This document shows, piece by piece, positions 31,122 to 43,155 of a DNA stretch of 64,000 bases. The notes below the pieces were generated by a model. It was not told where the DNA came from and did no database searches. It saw only the letters and a program-made list of their open reading frames with translations. Position 1 is the first letter of the stretch, and each line of letters starts with the position of its first letter. Origin of the DNA: Phycomyces blakesleeanus NRRL 1555(-). Lineage: Eukaryota > Mucoromycota > Mucoromycetes > Mucorales > Phycomycetaceae. The position numbers and the translations under genes are program-made. Location: NCBI RefSeq assembly GCF_001638985.1, contig NW_017265158.1, positions 124,001 to 188,000 of the forward strand, written 5' to 3'.

Positions 31122-31704
31122 AATTATATATGTTTGGTAATATTTTAATGCGCGGGGACAAGATAGGAAGAAAAGGTGCTTTTATTTTTATTTTTTAGCG
31201 GGGCATTCATGATAATATATATTTCTGTCTGTCGAAACATATTATCACAAAAGACCGCTTTTCTTGGTTGCACAACATCAGACCTTTTGAGTCATATATC
31301 TCTATATAGCTTCTACTTTCAATTATGAATTGAGGTGCCAGAAACACAAAATTTGTAGCATTGCATATAATAATCATCTTGTAAGCACGATAACCAGCCA
31401 TTTATATTTAACTATAGAAATACATGCTCTACATACAGTCCTTCTTATCAAACATATATTTTTACTGGCCTTTGTCTTGGTAGTACATATTAGAATATAC
31501 CCTTGATGCATGTTTATCTTTCAATTCGGGAACCATACAATACTCTCGAGATCTACGTGACTTGCAGTGTCAATCCCTCTACTCGTTTTGTTTCCTTTCT
31601 TTTCGTTTCTTGCCGAGGTTTTTTAATAGACATACTTATTGAATTGGTTTCTACAACCACTTACCTCGTTTACACAGCATTGCCCCTTTCCTAAAGCACG
31701 CGGC
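31122..31704. promoter_or_regulatory. Divergent promoter of the LOG-family and PIG-S genes
   Basis: 583 bases between two start codons pointing apart. A short frame at 31503-31694 has no family resemblance and lies in the PIG-S leader. No specific element recognised. Confidence 0.4.
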
Positions 31705-34314
31705 ATGAGTTCGAATGGTCTAGGTAGAAAGAGTGAATATAGACATGTGGTATACATGCGGGCCTTAAAGGCCGGATGAAACAGGATGGCATGTGTCAAC
31801 AATTGCTATTCTTCCATTCATTTCTTTATATAGATGCCTCCACACGCATCGTAGTTGCTGCATTTTGGTTTGTAGTTCTTTTGGGCGTGCCATTCTGGTG
31901 GAAGACAACCGAAGTATATCGAGCTAGTCTTCCATTAGCAGAAATTGACACATGGCAAACATGGCAGGCAAGCAATAAAAAACTCAATAAATTAGTTGAG
32001 AATTCTTCAAACTTTATATGCATATCAGCAGAAATGTACCTTTATATCTACACATGAGAGCCAACATGCTACCCCAAATATAATTATAGAGCTGCAAGCT
32101 ATCATTGCCGACTACATTTACCATACATCTCCCGTCGCCTTGGAGCTACTCTCCATCCGAGTTGGAGAACCAATTACACGTGATTCAACGTGACCTTTCT
32201 ACAGTTGAAGACGAATCTTCTTGTGTGAATTTCCCTTTAATCTTAAATGGCGTACCATGGGAAATGCCTACTAGCTGGAGAGGTGAGCTGTTCACCCCGT
32301 CAGTATTTACCAAGTATAAATATTGATTATTTGTTTCTGATATATATATATATATAGACAATCTTGAGGCGATATTTTCGGAAAACAAAGATGCACCGAC
32401 AGGCACTTATCATATTTACATTGGCCCCAGCCAGCTTGAAACACCCTATGAGTATAGCATTATAATTGGCGTTCACCGATCTCATATATTACAAATGAAT
32501 GATATTACACCAGGTACACATATAGATTCTTACATATACAGAATACATCTCTATGAAATATATATTTATCATGCTCGTTCTTCATTTAACATAAATGATT
32601 GTAATAATCACTAGAAACTATTGACGGTGCTTTGCGTACATTGCTGCCTCTGATATTCTTAAAGGACCAAGATAGTCTGTCTCAAATGGCTTGCAAGGGT
32701 GCTGAGAGTGACAAGGTAAACAAAGAAACCATGCATGCACATATATATATACACCTATTAATATTGAATTTATGCCTTTCTATATTTGTAGTATGACATG
32801 AATAGCATAAGAACCCTCAAGTATTCTCCTAGATACCAAGTAACATTTAGTTTGATGAATAACGATCCTCGTGGTATCTCTGTTGACTGGAATATTCGAG
32901 ATTCAATGAAGAGTAAGCTTGTGAAGAAGATCAAGCATTTACACTTATGTGTCTCCCAATGATTTTAGCTTATGTCTACCCATTTCTGGATCAGTTATCT
33001 ATGATATCCAATTTTACTGTTGATTCTCAGGCAAGGGAAAAAAAATAAGTAAAATACTTATCTTAGGTCTAAATTGGTAAAAATTCCTTTTATGGTTCTT
33101 TAGATGCAGCACTACGCGTCCTTGTCTATGAAACCCCAGTTCAAGAACCGAGCAGACAAGCCAAGCTACTATTACTTTAATCCTGAACATCTTCCTCATT
33201 TTGTCAATTCTGCTGAATGGAATCTTGGTAAAGCGTGCTAACAAGATAATACGACACATATTTATTGTTATGTATAGCATCTACCATATCATCATATCCA
33301 ACTATCAACCTTATTCTGTATGTACCTTCTCCTGAAGAAACTCCTCTTCGTATTCATGACTCAAAAGGTAAAATTAAAATGAAATGAAAAATACAAATTT
33401 AAGTAGGAATGTAATGATTTACTTACTGGGCGGCATGTCTACTTAAAGAGCAACCATTGTTGACCAATGCATTTTTGATTCCTCGATGGGGAGGAGTGGT
33501 TATAAAAAATCCTTCCAAAAAAGCTTTGGCCGAAAAACAACTTAATTTTACAAAGAAAGACCTGCAACCCATCATGAAAATATTTGTTGCTCAGCTTAGA
33601 AGCTTGATGGGTATTCCTAATATCAATAGTATGGCAGATAAAATGGTAAATATTAATATTGCTTTATTTTCTATCTTTAAAATATATGTGATGCTAATAT
33701 GTACACCATTGCAATTTCTCTTTAAAAAAACTTTTAGCCATCTACTGTCAACGCTACATTTATGTCATCTCCAATTACTGGTATTACAACTCTTGAAAAA
33801 GATCAATTGATTCGTCACAGAACTGTAGAAAACATGGTAAATGCTATTGCTACTCTTCATTCACTCCAGCAACTTGTTACCGAAATCCCAAAGATGGTAG
33901 TCTTGGATCACATTGCTCTTCAGGTAACTTTTAATGCTCTTAATTTAATCGGAAAAGTTATTTTCTCTTTTAGGTCACTTATTTTTTTAACTTGAACTTG
34001 TGTCCACCTCGTGGTACTTTCATGTATTATAGGTTCAGCAATCTTTGAATGCTTTGCAGCTTGCGTGCGACGTTCTTTCACAGGGTAAATACACACCTGC
34101 TCTTCAATACTCAATTGAGGCTATTGAATTGTCAGAAAAAGCATTTTTTGATCCTACTATGGTGTCGATGCTTTATTTTCCAGACGAGCACAAGTACGCC
34201 ATTTATATGCCACTCTTTGTACCGATCTCTGTTCCTTTGGTAATGGCTTTATTGAAGGAAGTGAAGAATATATCAAAGCAAAGAAAGGAAAAGCGAAACT
34301 TGAAAGTTGAATAG
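31705..34314 (+). CDS. GPI17: GPI transamidase subunit PIG-S (Gpi17)
   Basis: Multi-exon gene. The proposed first exon (31705-31723, MSSNGL) joins exon 31834-31967 with a membrane helix and FWWKTTEVYRASLPLAEI, the hallmark PIG-S start. The intron at 31968-32089 begins GC (CAG|GCAAGC) and ends TATAG, so it is a GC-AG intron. The next exon reads SCKLSLPTTFTIHLPS. Later exons carry KYSPRYQVTFSLMNNDP with a WNIRD end, AYVYPFLDQLS with FTVDSQ, LLTNAFLIPRWGGVVI, VAQLRSLMGIP, IRHRTVENM and KAFFDPTMVSMLYFPDEHK. A second hydrophobic helix follows (YMPLFVPISVPLVMALL) and a short basic tail ends at 34314. The two terminal membrane helices around a large lumenal domain are as in human PIG-S, a structural subunit of the ER complex that attaches GPI to proteins. 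Confidence 0.9.
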
Positions 34315-35013
34315 ATACTTTATTAAATATATAAATATATATATGCTTGTTCTTTTCTTTTAAGATGATTCGATCAAATTCTCAAAATCAATTCCATCAG
34401 ATTTCTGAAATGGTTTCACAGATAACAAAATAATTTCACTCATTACGATATAATCCTGTCGAGTATTTTGCTGTGGTTTGTTTTATAGATAGCGAAATTA
34501 ACGGTTAAATAAAATAAGTTTCTACCCAAAACTCAGAGGATCTCGGCAGGCTTTACAAAAAATATAAGATAACAAAACTAAACAAATGGAATAAAGTTTA
34601 TATTTTAATCGTACTTAATTGGGCTCTTCTTAAAGACAAAAAAGCGGATAATATATAGAAAGTGCAATTAATGTTTTTCTTCAGCATAGGGAGCAAATTC
34701 ATCCCAAGTAGAATGCTTTTTCAATCTAGATATGGTGTATTTTCTTTTAAATCAGAAATTTTGGATTTTGGGCCAACTTTTTAATTTAAAATACCAATAT
34801 ATGAAAATGACATTAAATGTCTGCCAGCTTTAAAAAAATCCAAATATTGAACTTTATGCAGTCACAACTTCATATATTCATGACAAAAGATTGTTTAAAC
34901 ACTGCATAATATATAGTATTACTATATTAGGGGATCGATTCTCGTAGTCTGCCATAAGAAGTGAATAATCTAGGGCCAATATTTCTCTTTCTCTGCTATT
35001 AAATTCGAACACC
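34315..35013. other. AT-rich spacer at the edge of the transposon block
   Basis: No gene seen. A stretch near 34795-34860 (AAATGTCTGCCAGCTTTAAA) resembles one at 54255-54300, suggesting a dispersed repeat. Confidence 0.4.
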
Positions 35014-35169
35014 GCGTTTTTTCAAGACCTAAAAAGTGTTGCCGGAAATGTGAAAACTGAATATGTTTTACATTTACTTTGTAGAGAAACTGTTTTTTAA
35101 CAAAGTAAATGTAAAACATATTCAGTTTTCACATTTCTGACAACACTTTTTAGGTCTTGAAAAAAAACG
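35014..35169. repeat. Long perfect-type hairpin (foldback repeat)
   Basis: Arms of about 66 bases flank a loop of about 18 bases. CAAGACCTAAAAAGTGTTG on the left pairs with CAACACTTTTTAGGTCTTG on the right, and the inner end is ACATTTACTTTGT/ACAAAGTAAATGT. Only one or two mismatches are seen. It may be a MITE or the end of one; no target duplication was fixed. Confidence 0.75.
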
Positions 35170-35649
35170 ATCGGAGTCCAATTATTTTTCCAGTGTATAA
35201 GAAAAATATACCATATAGAAATATTAACTCAGAAAGCAGCCAACTGTCAAAAAATGTAAGAGTCAGAAGCTACAGCTAAAATACCCTCTACAAGTTGTAT
35301 ATCATGAAATAAGAGTATATAAAATAATAACTAAATAAGAGTATATTATTGGATAAATTAAATAATTGAAATGATGTTTTTAGTAAAATAAATCTGGTGT
35401 TAAAAGTATCTTTAAAATAATGTTGCGCATTGGTGCTTTGAGTGTACTGTGGCTGCACCTTTTAGGTGGCCACAATGATCTAGAAATAGGAAGTGCCTAT
35501 ACAAAAATAAACAACATCTTTTTTATAGTTTAACACACGCGTGATCACAAGACCCCCAAATTTATTCTAATTAGTCAGAGTTCTATCATACAAGGATTTG
35601 CCCAAAGTGTGTAGTATGGCAATCATAGAGTTACAAAGTGAACTTCAAC

Positions 35650-36661
35650 AACAATAATATAGTGGAGTCAATCTGTTACATGGCACCTTCTGCCAGGATT
35701 GATCAATTGAATACTGAAAACAACCCAAAAGATAACCTAAATAAAGAACAAACCAACAAATCCCAAAGACTTAAGGAGGCCAAAGAACATCCAAGAACAA
35801 TCAACATGAAGACTCCAAAGTGCAGCAAGAGCCTAGGTGCGGCCTTCTGGCTGAAAAACTGCGAGGTCTATGCAAGAATCAACAGGTAGAAAACAGATCA
35901 AGATAAGCTTGATGGGATCCTCAACTGCTTGAAGATTAAGGAGCAGAGGTGGTTTGACATACAAGACTTTCAGAACTGGGACAGCTTCACGAAGATATTC
36001 ACTGAGAGGTATAGGCCAAAGAGAAAAGACTTTGACGTGGTCACTCAGATCATCAGGGCAAAGCAATCATCCAAGAAATTGGCAGTGCCTATGCTAATAG
36101 GTTCCAAGACTTGATAAACCAGTCCAAGTTAGAAACAAAGGAAGACACCAACACTTCAAGACTGTGTAAGAGGGATATCAAGAAGGCGTTCATTGCAGAT
36201 ATGATCAGCAAGGAACTGCATAGAGAGATCAAGAGGAACGATCTCAAGACTCTGGCAGCAGCCATTGAAATGATCCTGGAGCTGTCAAAGGAGATGGACT
36301 ATGACTCGGATTCAGAGGAAAGTGAGGCTTAAGAAGAAGAGACAAGTGAGAGTGAGTCTGAAGAGGAGAACAAGAAGAAGAATGTCACAGGCCCAGGCAA
36401 AGAGAGCAAGGCCAAGAAGAAAGCCAAGAAACCAGACGTGCAAATCGATCAGTCAGTAGCCAAGATGAAGCACATGTAGCTGTTCTTGGCCAAGAAGCTT
36501 AAACATGGACGTAATAATAAGTGTTACAATTCCCAGGAAGAGAGACACTTGGCTGCCAACTTCCCCTAGGCATGCAAGATCTGTTGGGGACAGGAGACAC
36601 CAGCAGACCACTCTTACTTCTACTGTCCAAGGAAGCAAAAGAAGAGCTTGGGTAACCAGGG
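35650..36661 (+). pseudogene. Ty3/gypsy gag fragment
   Basis: The frame is broken by stops and at least one one-base shift near 36060. Recognisable in order: KNCEVYARINR; the capsid signature QRWFDIQDFQNWDSFTKIF with RYRPKRKDFDVV; then in the next frame EIGSAYANRFQDLINQ and a helical ELHREIKRNDLKTLAAAIE. An acidic DSDSEESEA and a Lys-rich linker follow, then Cys-containing remnants (CYNSQEERH, ACKICW) where the zinc knuckle should be. WF...W..F...F and YA.RF are those of the retrotransposon gag family. The block ends exactly at the CAGGG duplication of the solo LTR. Confidence 0.7.
36657..36661. repeat. Target duplication CAGGG, left of solo LTR
   Basis: Repeated at 37205-37209. Confidence 0.9.
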
Positions 36662-37204
36662 TGTGGTGATCCAGACACTCGGATGTTGGATTTATCACAT
36701 ATAAGAACATATTCATATTGGGATAGCGTAGTAGCTATCATCTTGTCAGTATAAAATATATATAAACGATTAAGTAATCAGCCCAATAATTATTACAGTT
36801 AGTACTGTAGATAATATCTTAAAGATTGTTAAGATAATTATATCATACTGCCGGGTAAACTGTGTCAGATCGATATGGAGCTAATTTAGTAGGAAGTCCT
36901 AAAGCTCTAGTATAAAAGAGAAAAGAATAGCTAAGAGCTAAAGAAGTACAATTTATGACTTGATGTCATAATTGTAACACCGACACTAGTTAAGCAGTAA
37001 ATACACTCTAATAACCAAATATAGTAAAGGAAGAAAGCCTTAAGAAACTAAGACGTAATGACAAGAGCAGATTGTGTTTTCTTATAAAAAGGGACACTTT
37101 TTATTTATGAATAAAGACAACTTATATACAGTCTCAAAGTATTTCTATACGTCTCTATTATCAAATATTTTATTTTTCTATTGTTTCGTACCTGAAATAC
37201 CACA
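36662..37204 (+). mobile_element. Solo LTR, 543 bases, family of the 54529 element
   Basis: Starts TGTGGTGATCC and ends TACCTGAAATACCACA, flanked by 5-base CAGGG duplications. Same length as the LTR at 54529-55071 and differs from it at well under 5% of positions, almost all C/T or G/A. A TATAAAAAGGG box and AATAAAG signals lie in its last quarter. Confidence 0.93.
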
Positions 37205-37710
37205 CAGGGCAAGATATTGATGCTCGAGAGAGAAGAACTGAAGGTAGAAGAGGCTCAGAGATTAGAAGAACACTGGAATCCTGAGAGCAAAGAATTTAGT
37301 GCATGGAAAAAGATGGAAGCGGCCATGATGAAAAGAGACATCGAAGAAATGGAGATAGACATCATCCAAGGGCCCAAGGAGGCCGAGCAGATCAAAATCG
37401 TACATCTACTCAACAAGAGGGATGTGGAACCAAAGAATGTGGCCTTGATCAAGGTCAAGAAGGAAGAGCGGAAGACAGAAGTGACAGTATCAGCCAAGGA
37501 GTTGCTCTCAAGACCAGTGTTCCAGATGTCAATGGCGCAGCTGGCCACGATGTTGACAACCACCAGGGTAGAACTGAAAAAGCAGTTGACCCAGCCAAGA
37601 GAGAAGCAGCCGGCCAAGTTGAAGACGTTCTTGGCAGAAGACAACCATACTGGAAATGGGACACCCAGATTGCCAGTACAAGTAGGGAACATCCAAGTAG
37701 ACGCAATTTT
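37205..37710 (+). pseudogene. Ty3/gypsy gag-protease fragment
   Basis: Continues the reading of the block left of the solo LTR (SLGNQG into KILMLEREELKVEEAQRL). It carries a charged linker, SMAQLATMLTTTRVELKK, and the start of the aspartic protease (TPRLPVQVGNIQVDAI). The protease active site is cut by LINE copy 2 just before it. Confidence 0.7.
37696..37710. repeat. Left target duplication of LINE copy 2
   Basis: AGTAGACGCAATTTT, matched by AGTGGATGCAATTTT at 43018-43032 with two transitions. Confidence 0.8.
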
Positions 37711-37804
37711 TTTTGTAGGGAGCTGAAGGCTCTGATCTATTAGTGAGGCTCTATGCTGCAAGGCAAAAGAGGAAAATCACAACTTGTTTTTGGCTTTTAT
37801 ATTT

Positions 37805-40800
37805 TTACAATGTTTTTCTATTTATATGTTTTTGGTTATATATATTGTGGAGGTATGGAAGGAAGCTAAAGGAGGGGAAAGTCGAGAGCAAGTTTGCTCT
37901 TGAGGGGGTCAAGCAGAGAGGAAGCAGTGGAAAAGGCAGCAGAGGAGACAGAAGAAACGTGATCAAATATGAACAGCCAATGATAGCACCATATAGCCAG
38001 CAGCATGCAGCCAAAAATTGAGGCAGCAGAAAGAGCAGAATTGGTGCAAGGAGGAAATGTAAAGGATTGCAAACCAGAAAGCAAGACAGTGGGTGTTGCG
38101 GTCTGGGCAAAGTACAATGTCCAGATTGGCAACTATACGGACAGTTTGACCAGACACTGGAACAAAAAATGAGTTTGATAGTCCAGAGGGTGAGAGCAAA
38201 GGGCACAGGATGGGTCTGGGAAGGCGGTAGGGATCCTAGAATTGAGGTGAGAACGGCAAGGAATGTTCTTGTGCAGGGCACGAAATCAAATATTGCGGGC
38301 CCCATATGGCAGGGGGGAGGACCAAAACGACGAAGCTGGTGAGCGACAAGTGTGGGGATTATGGGGCGTGTGGATTTGGAGTGGAAATTGCAGAGTAGGT
38401 GGAAAGACTGGGTGAACAAACAATGCCAAGGGATGCCAGGGACAAGAGCTGCCAAGAAAGGATACACATTGACAGCTGTACTGGAAGGCATATCTAGTAA
38501 AGGAAACTATATGACACAGATCGTGGGGGAATGGTGGTATGATACAGGACAGGGTGCAAGACAAGAGAGCAAGTGTAGAGACGTTTGAAGAACTGGTGAA
38601 GGACAATAGGATGATGGAATATGCGGTGGAGGGGGCATTGGGCAAACACGCCGAAACTAGGATCTACTTCATAGGCATTGGAAACCCAGAGATCGTGCCA
38701 TGCAGATTGAAAGGGAGGGTGGTTGGGTTGTGCAGTAGTGAGGGAGGAGAGAGACAAAGAGAGACAGGTGGGGAGGTTCACTACCACGTCATAGAAGTTG
38801 TGAGGGAGAAGGTCAATGGCAGCAAGTAGGGTGGCTAGAGGAGAGTCGAAATCGTGCTGATGAGAGGATCAGAGAGATGGAAATATCAAAGGAACGAGTG
38901 GATCAGCAGATGAGGAGTTGAGGCGGAGGACATAAGAGAACCAAGGCAGGACCAGACCAGAGGGGGACAGCAGAGAGTGGATGAGAGGCCGGAGCCAATG
39001 CAACTGGAGAGCAGCTTGTTGGACCTGAGGATCAAGATCCCCTAGACCACCAAGCCAAATAGGCTGGCAGAGAGTGCCAAGAGAGATGGGAGAAAAGGAG
39101 TGGTATTGTATAAACTTACTCATGATTGAGCAAAGTTGACAGAAAAAGAATAGAGATATAGTGATAACTATGAGGACGTGCCAGAGCTTAGAGAGGATGA
39201 GAGAGTTGAGCACTGTGGCACGGCCACGAATGGAAAGAGAACGAAAGTGGTGGATATGACAGGTAGATTCAATCTTGGAAAGAATGTTGTCCCAGAAAGA
39301 ATTGTGCTGAGGTAAGGATTGAACAAGAGGAAAGCCAAGGTATTGCAGGGGAGTGGAGAAAGATCTGTCAGACCAGGTGGTGATATCAAATTGTTGTAGA
39401 ATAGGGCACCATTCTGGCAGTGGGCGACCAGACAGAGAGAAAACTTCAGTTTTATGGAGATTGATGCGAGCATTGGAGGCATAAGAGTATGTGAGAAGAT
39501 GATGATGAAGACGGGACAAGTGGGCGGCATCAGGCAGAAAGACTAGCAGATCGTCAGCATAGGCCAAGAGCTTGATGGGCAGAGGTGGTGGAATAGCAGT
39601 GCGTGGTGATGGAGAAAATCTGGCAAAGGAAGGATCATGAATCACACGACGCAACAAAGGTTCGAATGCAAGGTTAAAGAGTACAGGAGAAAGAGGATCA
39701 CCCTGCTGGAGTCCACGAGCCTGAAGGAATGATCGGGATAGGTGTCCATTGACATTGATTCGAATCTGTGTAGAGAAGAAAAGTTGAGATATACAGGTAA
39801 TGAGGGAAGGGGGAAAGTTGAAATGCTGCAAGACCTGGCGAAGGTAGTCGGGATGGACTCTGTCATAAGCTTTCTCCTGATCCAAAAGAAGGCCTATACC
39901 AGATGAACCGTCCTGTCTAGCCTGTGCCATAACCAACTTGGTCAGCATGCCATTGTCAGCAATGAAGCGTCCTTGGACAAACCCAGTCTGGAAGGGCGTA
40001 ACAAGGGAGGAAGCAGCAGATACTATGCGATGATTGATGAGGCAAGTGAACACTTTGGCATTAGTATTGATGAGAGTGATTGGGTGCCAGTTTTGGAGGG
40101 AGGTGAGATCACCTTTCTTGGGAAGAGGAGAGACGCAGGTTGATTGCCAGAACGAAGGGAACACACCGAGGGCAAGCCCATAGTTAAATATTTGAATAAG
40201 TAAAACAGCACACATTGGATGATCCATAATTAATCGCAGAATCTCATAAGGCAGGCCATTCAGCCCAGGACTCCTGGCATTAGGAGTGCAAGTGGTGCCA
40301 GCTCGAATGTCATCCAAGATGAAGGGTTGAAGGAGGGTTGTGGAGGTAGTTTTGAAAGGGAAGATGCCTGGGGGCAAGTGAAGGAGGAGATCGTCAATAG
40401 CTGTCTGAGCAGGAGGGTCAGGTGTGTAAAGATCTTCATAAAATGCAGCAGCAGCTTCCATAAGATCATTGGGATCAGTGCATAAGATGTTGGTGAAGGG
40501 GTGGTGGAGGCTGGTTATTGTGGTTCGAGCTTGGCAAAAAGCAACTGTGCGTTTCAAAAACCCAGTGAAAGTTTCGCCTTGTTCTCTCCAGTGTTTTCCA
40601 GTGCAGAGTGCTAGTATCTTGGTGCATCTCTGTTGAACTTGCTGAAGCTGACGCTCAACAATGGGCAGCTGGAAGTTCTGAGCAGGCTGATGGTGAAATT
40701 TATGTATCAAATGGTCACATTTACTCTGAGGCTTTAGCTCCAAAGTGGCAAGTGATGGATGGACTGTGCATGAATATGGACATGTGAAATGAGCCACTTC

Positions 40801-41690
40801 GACTTTGATCAGATCGCACTGTAATTGGGGGAAATCGAAGACAAAAGTAGTGGTATGAAGGAGGAAAGACAGTCGGACAGGGAGGATTGGAAGGAAGGGA
40901 TGTTTGCCAAACGAGAGTTCGCATGCCACAAACCTCAACCAATATGAGACAGCATAGGAAAACTAAGACAGGTATGTACAAGGCAATGATCGGTCCACAG
41001 GGGCTGAACAAATGTGACAGTGAACAAAGAGTGACAAAATGTTATATTCTTGGAGGCATATATGTAGTCGATAGTCCAAGAGGAAAAGTCACGATTAAAG
41101 GTAGGCATAGGCTGAGCGTCAGACAAAGTGACACAATCTACAAAGTGGTTAGCGACAAAATGCAGCCATAGACGTGGCGCGAGGCCAGCACAAGAGGCCT
41201 TTGCATATGAGGAATAATTAAAATCTCCTAGCATAAGATAGCAAGAAGGAAGGGAAGGGAGAAGATGTGGGGAGGATAGGAGGAAGGTAAGAAAATCACA
41301 TCGAGGATGATATAAAGCAGAGACATATAAAACGCAAATATGAAATGGGGCAACCAAATTGGAAGAGTGAACAATGGTGGCAGTAATGCAACGATTACAG
41401 AGAGAAAAAAGAGGATCAGTAAAAGAAATGAGGGGAGAGAGGGAAACCAAACCACAGTGAGGAGACTGTAGTGAGTTGGATGCTTGAAATTGAGGATAAA
41501 ATGTCTGTTGAAGAGCGTCTGTGTTGGTGTGAGTCTCTTGAATGGCAAGTATGTCTAGAGAGAGGGAGCAAAGATATCTAATAAAGAGAGAGTAATTATT
41601 GGTGTTTCCAGACTTGACAAGTCTGCAGCAGTTCATGGAGGCTATATTAATGATAAATTTAAGAATGATTGCCGTCTGCCATCTCGTCAT
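37805..41690 (-). pseudogene. LINE copy 2 ORF2, broken
   Basis: The endonuclease region (41690-40935) is intact through the place where copy 1 has its deletion and reads LDILAIQETHTNTDAL, GDFNYSSYA and DYIYASKN, up to LSHIG. There a shift leads to the reverse-transcriptase frame (40938-38869, 689 codons). That frame keeps LLLDQEKAYDRVHPDY, GDPLSPVLFN and LLAYADDLLVF near 39560, and reads through the site of the copy 1 nonsense codon as LGFPLVQSL. Further shifts separate the C-terminal zf-RVT part (38491-37805). Many Arg codons of copy 1 are Cys, His or Gln here. Confidence 0.85.
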
Positions 41691-43016
41691 CAGTTAGGAT
41701 ATGCTGAGAGTCTTGGTTGTTGTCACTGTCAAAAGTGCTGGGGTGAAATTCTTCTTTGTCTTTAGTAGAGCCCGATGTGTAGTTTGAGGGAAGAAAAGCG
41801 TTTTGGAGGGGATGAAAGATGGGGACATACTGGGTGTTGTGTGTCTGAGGAAGAGGCAGAGTAGGGTCAACAAGTACACCTGTGCGGCTGCTGTCAGTTA
41901 GTCCGTCAAGTGCAGCAAACCTGTTGGCAGACTGGCAGGGGGAAGTAGGAACAGCAGGAACAGAGAGTTGTTGTGGTGTTGAGAAATTCGTGCAGGAGGT
42001 GGTGGTAGTAGCCTGGGATTCCTCTGCCATCATAGGTGCACCATGAGGGGGATCGATTTCTTGGCTGGAGGTCTGTGAGACATACCAGGGATAGTCTTGC
42101 ATGAGCAATCAGGGAATTCAGGTGTTGTGAGAATCTTGTCAGGTTTCTTGGAAGAGCTGGCGTCCGTGGGGGGTGCTCTGGGGCAGGCATGTTGCAAGTG
42201 ACCAGTCTGGTCACAAGTGAAGCAACGTTGGGAATCTTTTGGGCAGTTTGGACAGTTTTTGATAGCATGGCCCATAACTTTACAATAATTACAGTGAATA
42301 CTCATCTGTTTTCAGATACCTAAGATGTACAAGTTGCCATCATATAGGATTTTATATGAGAGTTTGGCAAGGGTGGCATTGGGGTTGGGTGGTCATTCAA
42401 GATAAGCAAAACCAGTGCCATCAAAAAAATTGGCATGAAGATGCAAACCAACTTTGCGGACAGTGCCATATGCAGCCAAGGCTGTTTTGATAGCCTCTTC
42501 AAGCAGAGGGGAAGGAAGGTATGAAAGTTGAGAGACAGAGATATGCAAGATTTTTGTGCCTGGGGCAATACCCATAGAGGGGAAGTACGTTTGGCCTCCA
42601 ACCAGAAAGCCTTTGGAGCAGAGTTTGGTGCAGATTGTAGAATTGGTCAGGTGCAATTCGTGCATGAGCAGTTGACAATGAGGCAATGATATTCCCAAGG
42701 TGAATGCTGTAGGAACGCTTGCTCTGAGAGCAGTCCAGAATTCAGAGGTAAGGGTGGAATCAGTGGGTGGAGTAAAGAATACTGAATGATGAGATGTACT
42801 TTTGTACCAGACGCAATTTGTAGATGTTGGCAAGTTAGAGAAAAGAACGACTGGTACTTGACTGGGGGCGGGAGTGGCTGTGGCAACATCAAGATATGAC
42901 CTAGTGTTGGTTGTGGTAGAGGTAGTAGTAGAGGGTTGTGGAGTGGTTATATTGGCTTGACCTAGTGTTGTGGTGGACCCAATAGGTAGGTCTGATAATT
43001 TAGCAGGAAGAGCCAT
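41660..43016 (-). pseudogene. LINE copy 2 ORF1 (gag-like), broken
   Basis: From the ATG at 43016 it reads MALPAKLSDLPIGS and continues with copy 1 similarity to about 42393, where stops appear. The knuckles survive in later frames as CNYCKVMGHAIKNC and CFTCDQTGHLQHAC (about 42300-42160). The acidic C-terminus lies at 41700-41660. Confidence 0.85.
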
Positions 43017-43017
43017 G

Positions 43018-43140
43018 AGTGGATGCAATTTTGAATGGAGGCTCCACCAGCTGCCTCATTAGTCTGAATCTGATGACTCAATTGAGAATTAAAGACTTAG
43101 AACCAGAGCGTTACATGCATGTAATAGAGAGCTTGTTAAC
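43018..43140 (+). pseudogene. Ty3/gypsy protease active-site fragment
   Basis: Resumes the gypsy reading after LINE copy 2: VDAILNGGSTSCLISLNL, where the catalytic Asp of a retropepsin D-S/T-G is now Asn (LNGGST). LEPERYMHV follows, and similarity then fades. It confirms that the LINE landed inside the protease. Confidence 0.7.
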
Positions 43141-43155
43141 AGAGTCGATTAAGCT

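Larger units (their letters stand above)
37711..43017 (-). mobile_element. LINE copy 2, same family as 13013-18335, decayed
   Basis: About 5.3 kb, colinear with copy 1 over its whole length on the opposite strand. It ends in a T run (the A tail) at 37711 and begins one base before the ORF1 ATG at 43016. It has a full set of LINE parts but many frameshifts and stops. Differences from copy 1 are dominated by C-to-T and G-to-A at CpG. Inserted in the protease of a gypsy element, antisense to it. Confidence 0.93.
35650..43140 (+). mobile_element. Decayed Ty3/gypsy element carrying two nested insertions
   Basis: Once the solo LTR (36662-37204) and LINE copy 2 (37711-43017) are set aside, three blocks (35650-36661, 37205-37710, 43018-43140) form one gag-protease coding stretch. 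Its LTRs were not found. The 3' part beyond the protease is lost where the Mutator-like element begins. Insertion order: gypsy first, then the LTR element and the LINE in unknown order. Confidence 0.75.

Noticed and set aside
37711..43017. RIP (repeat-induced point mutation) as the cause of decay in copy 2
   Set aside because: Where I compared both copies, changes fall mostly at CpG rather than CpA, and RIP is not established in Mucoromycota; methyl-CpG deamination fits better.
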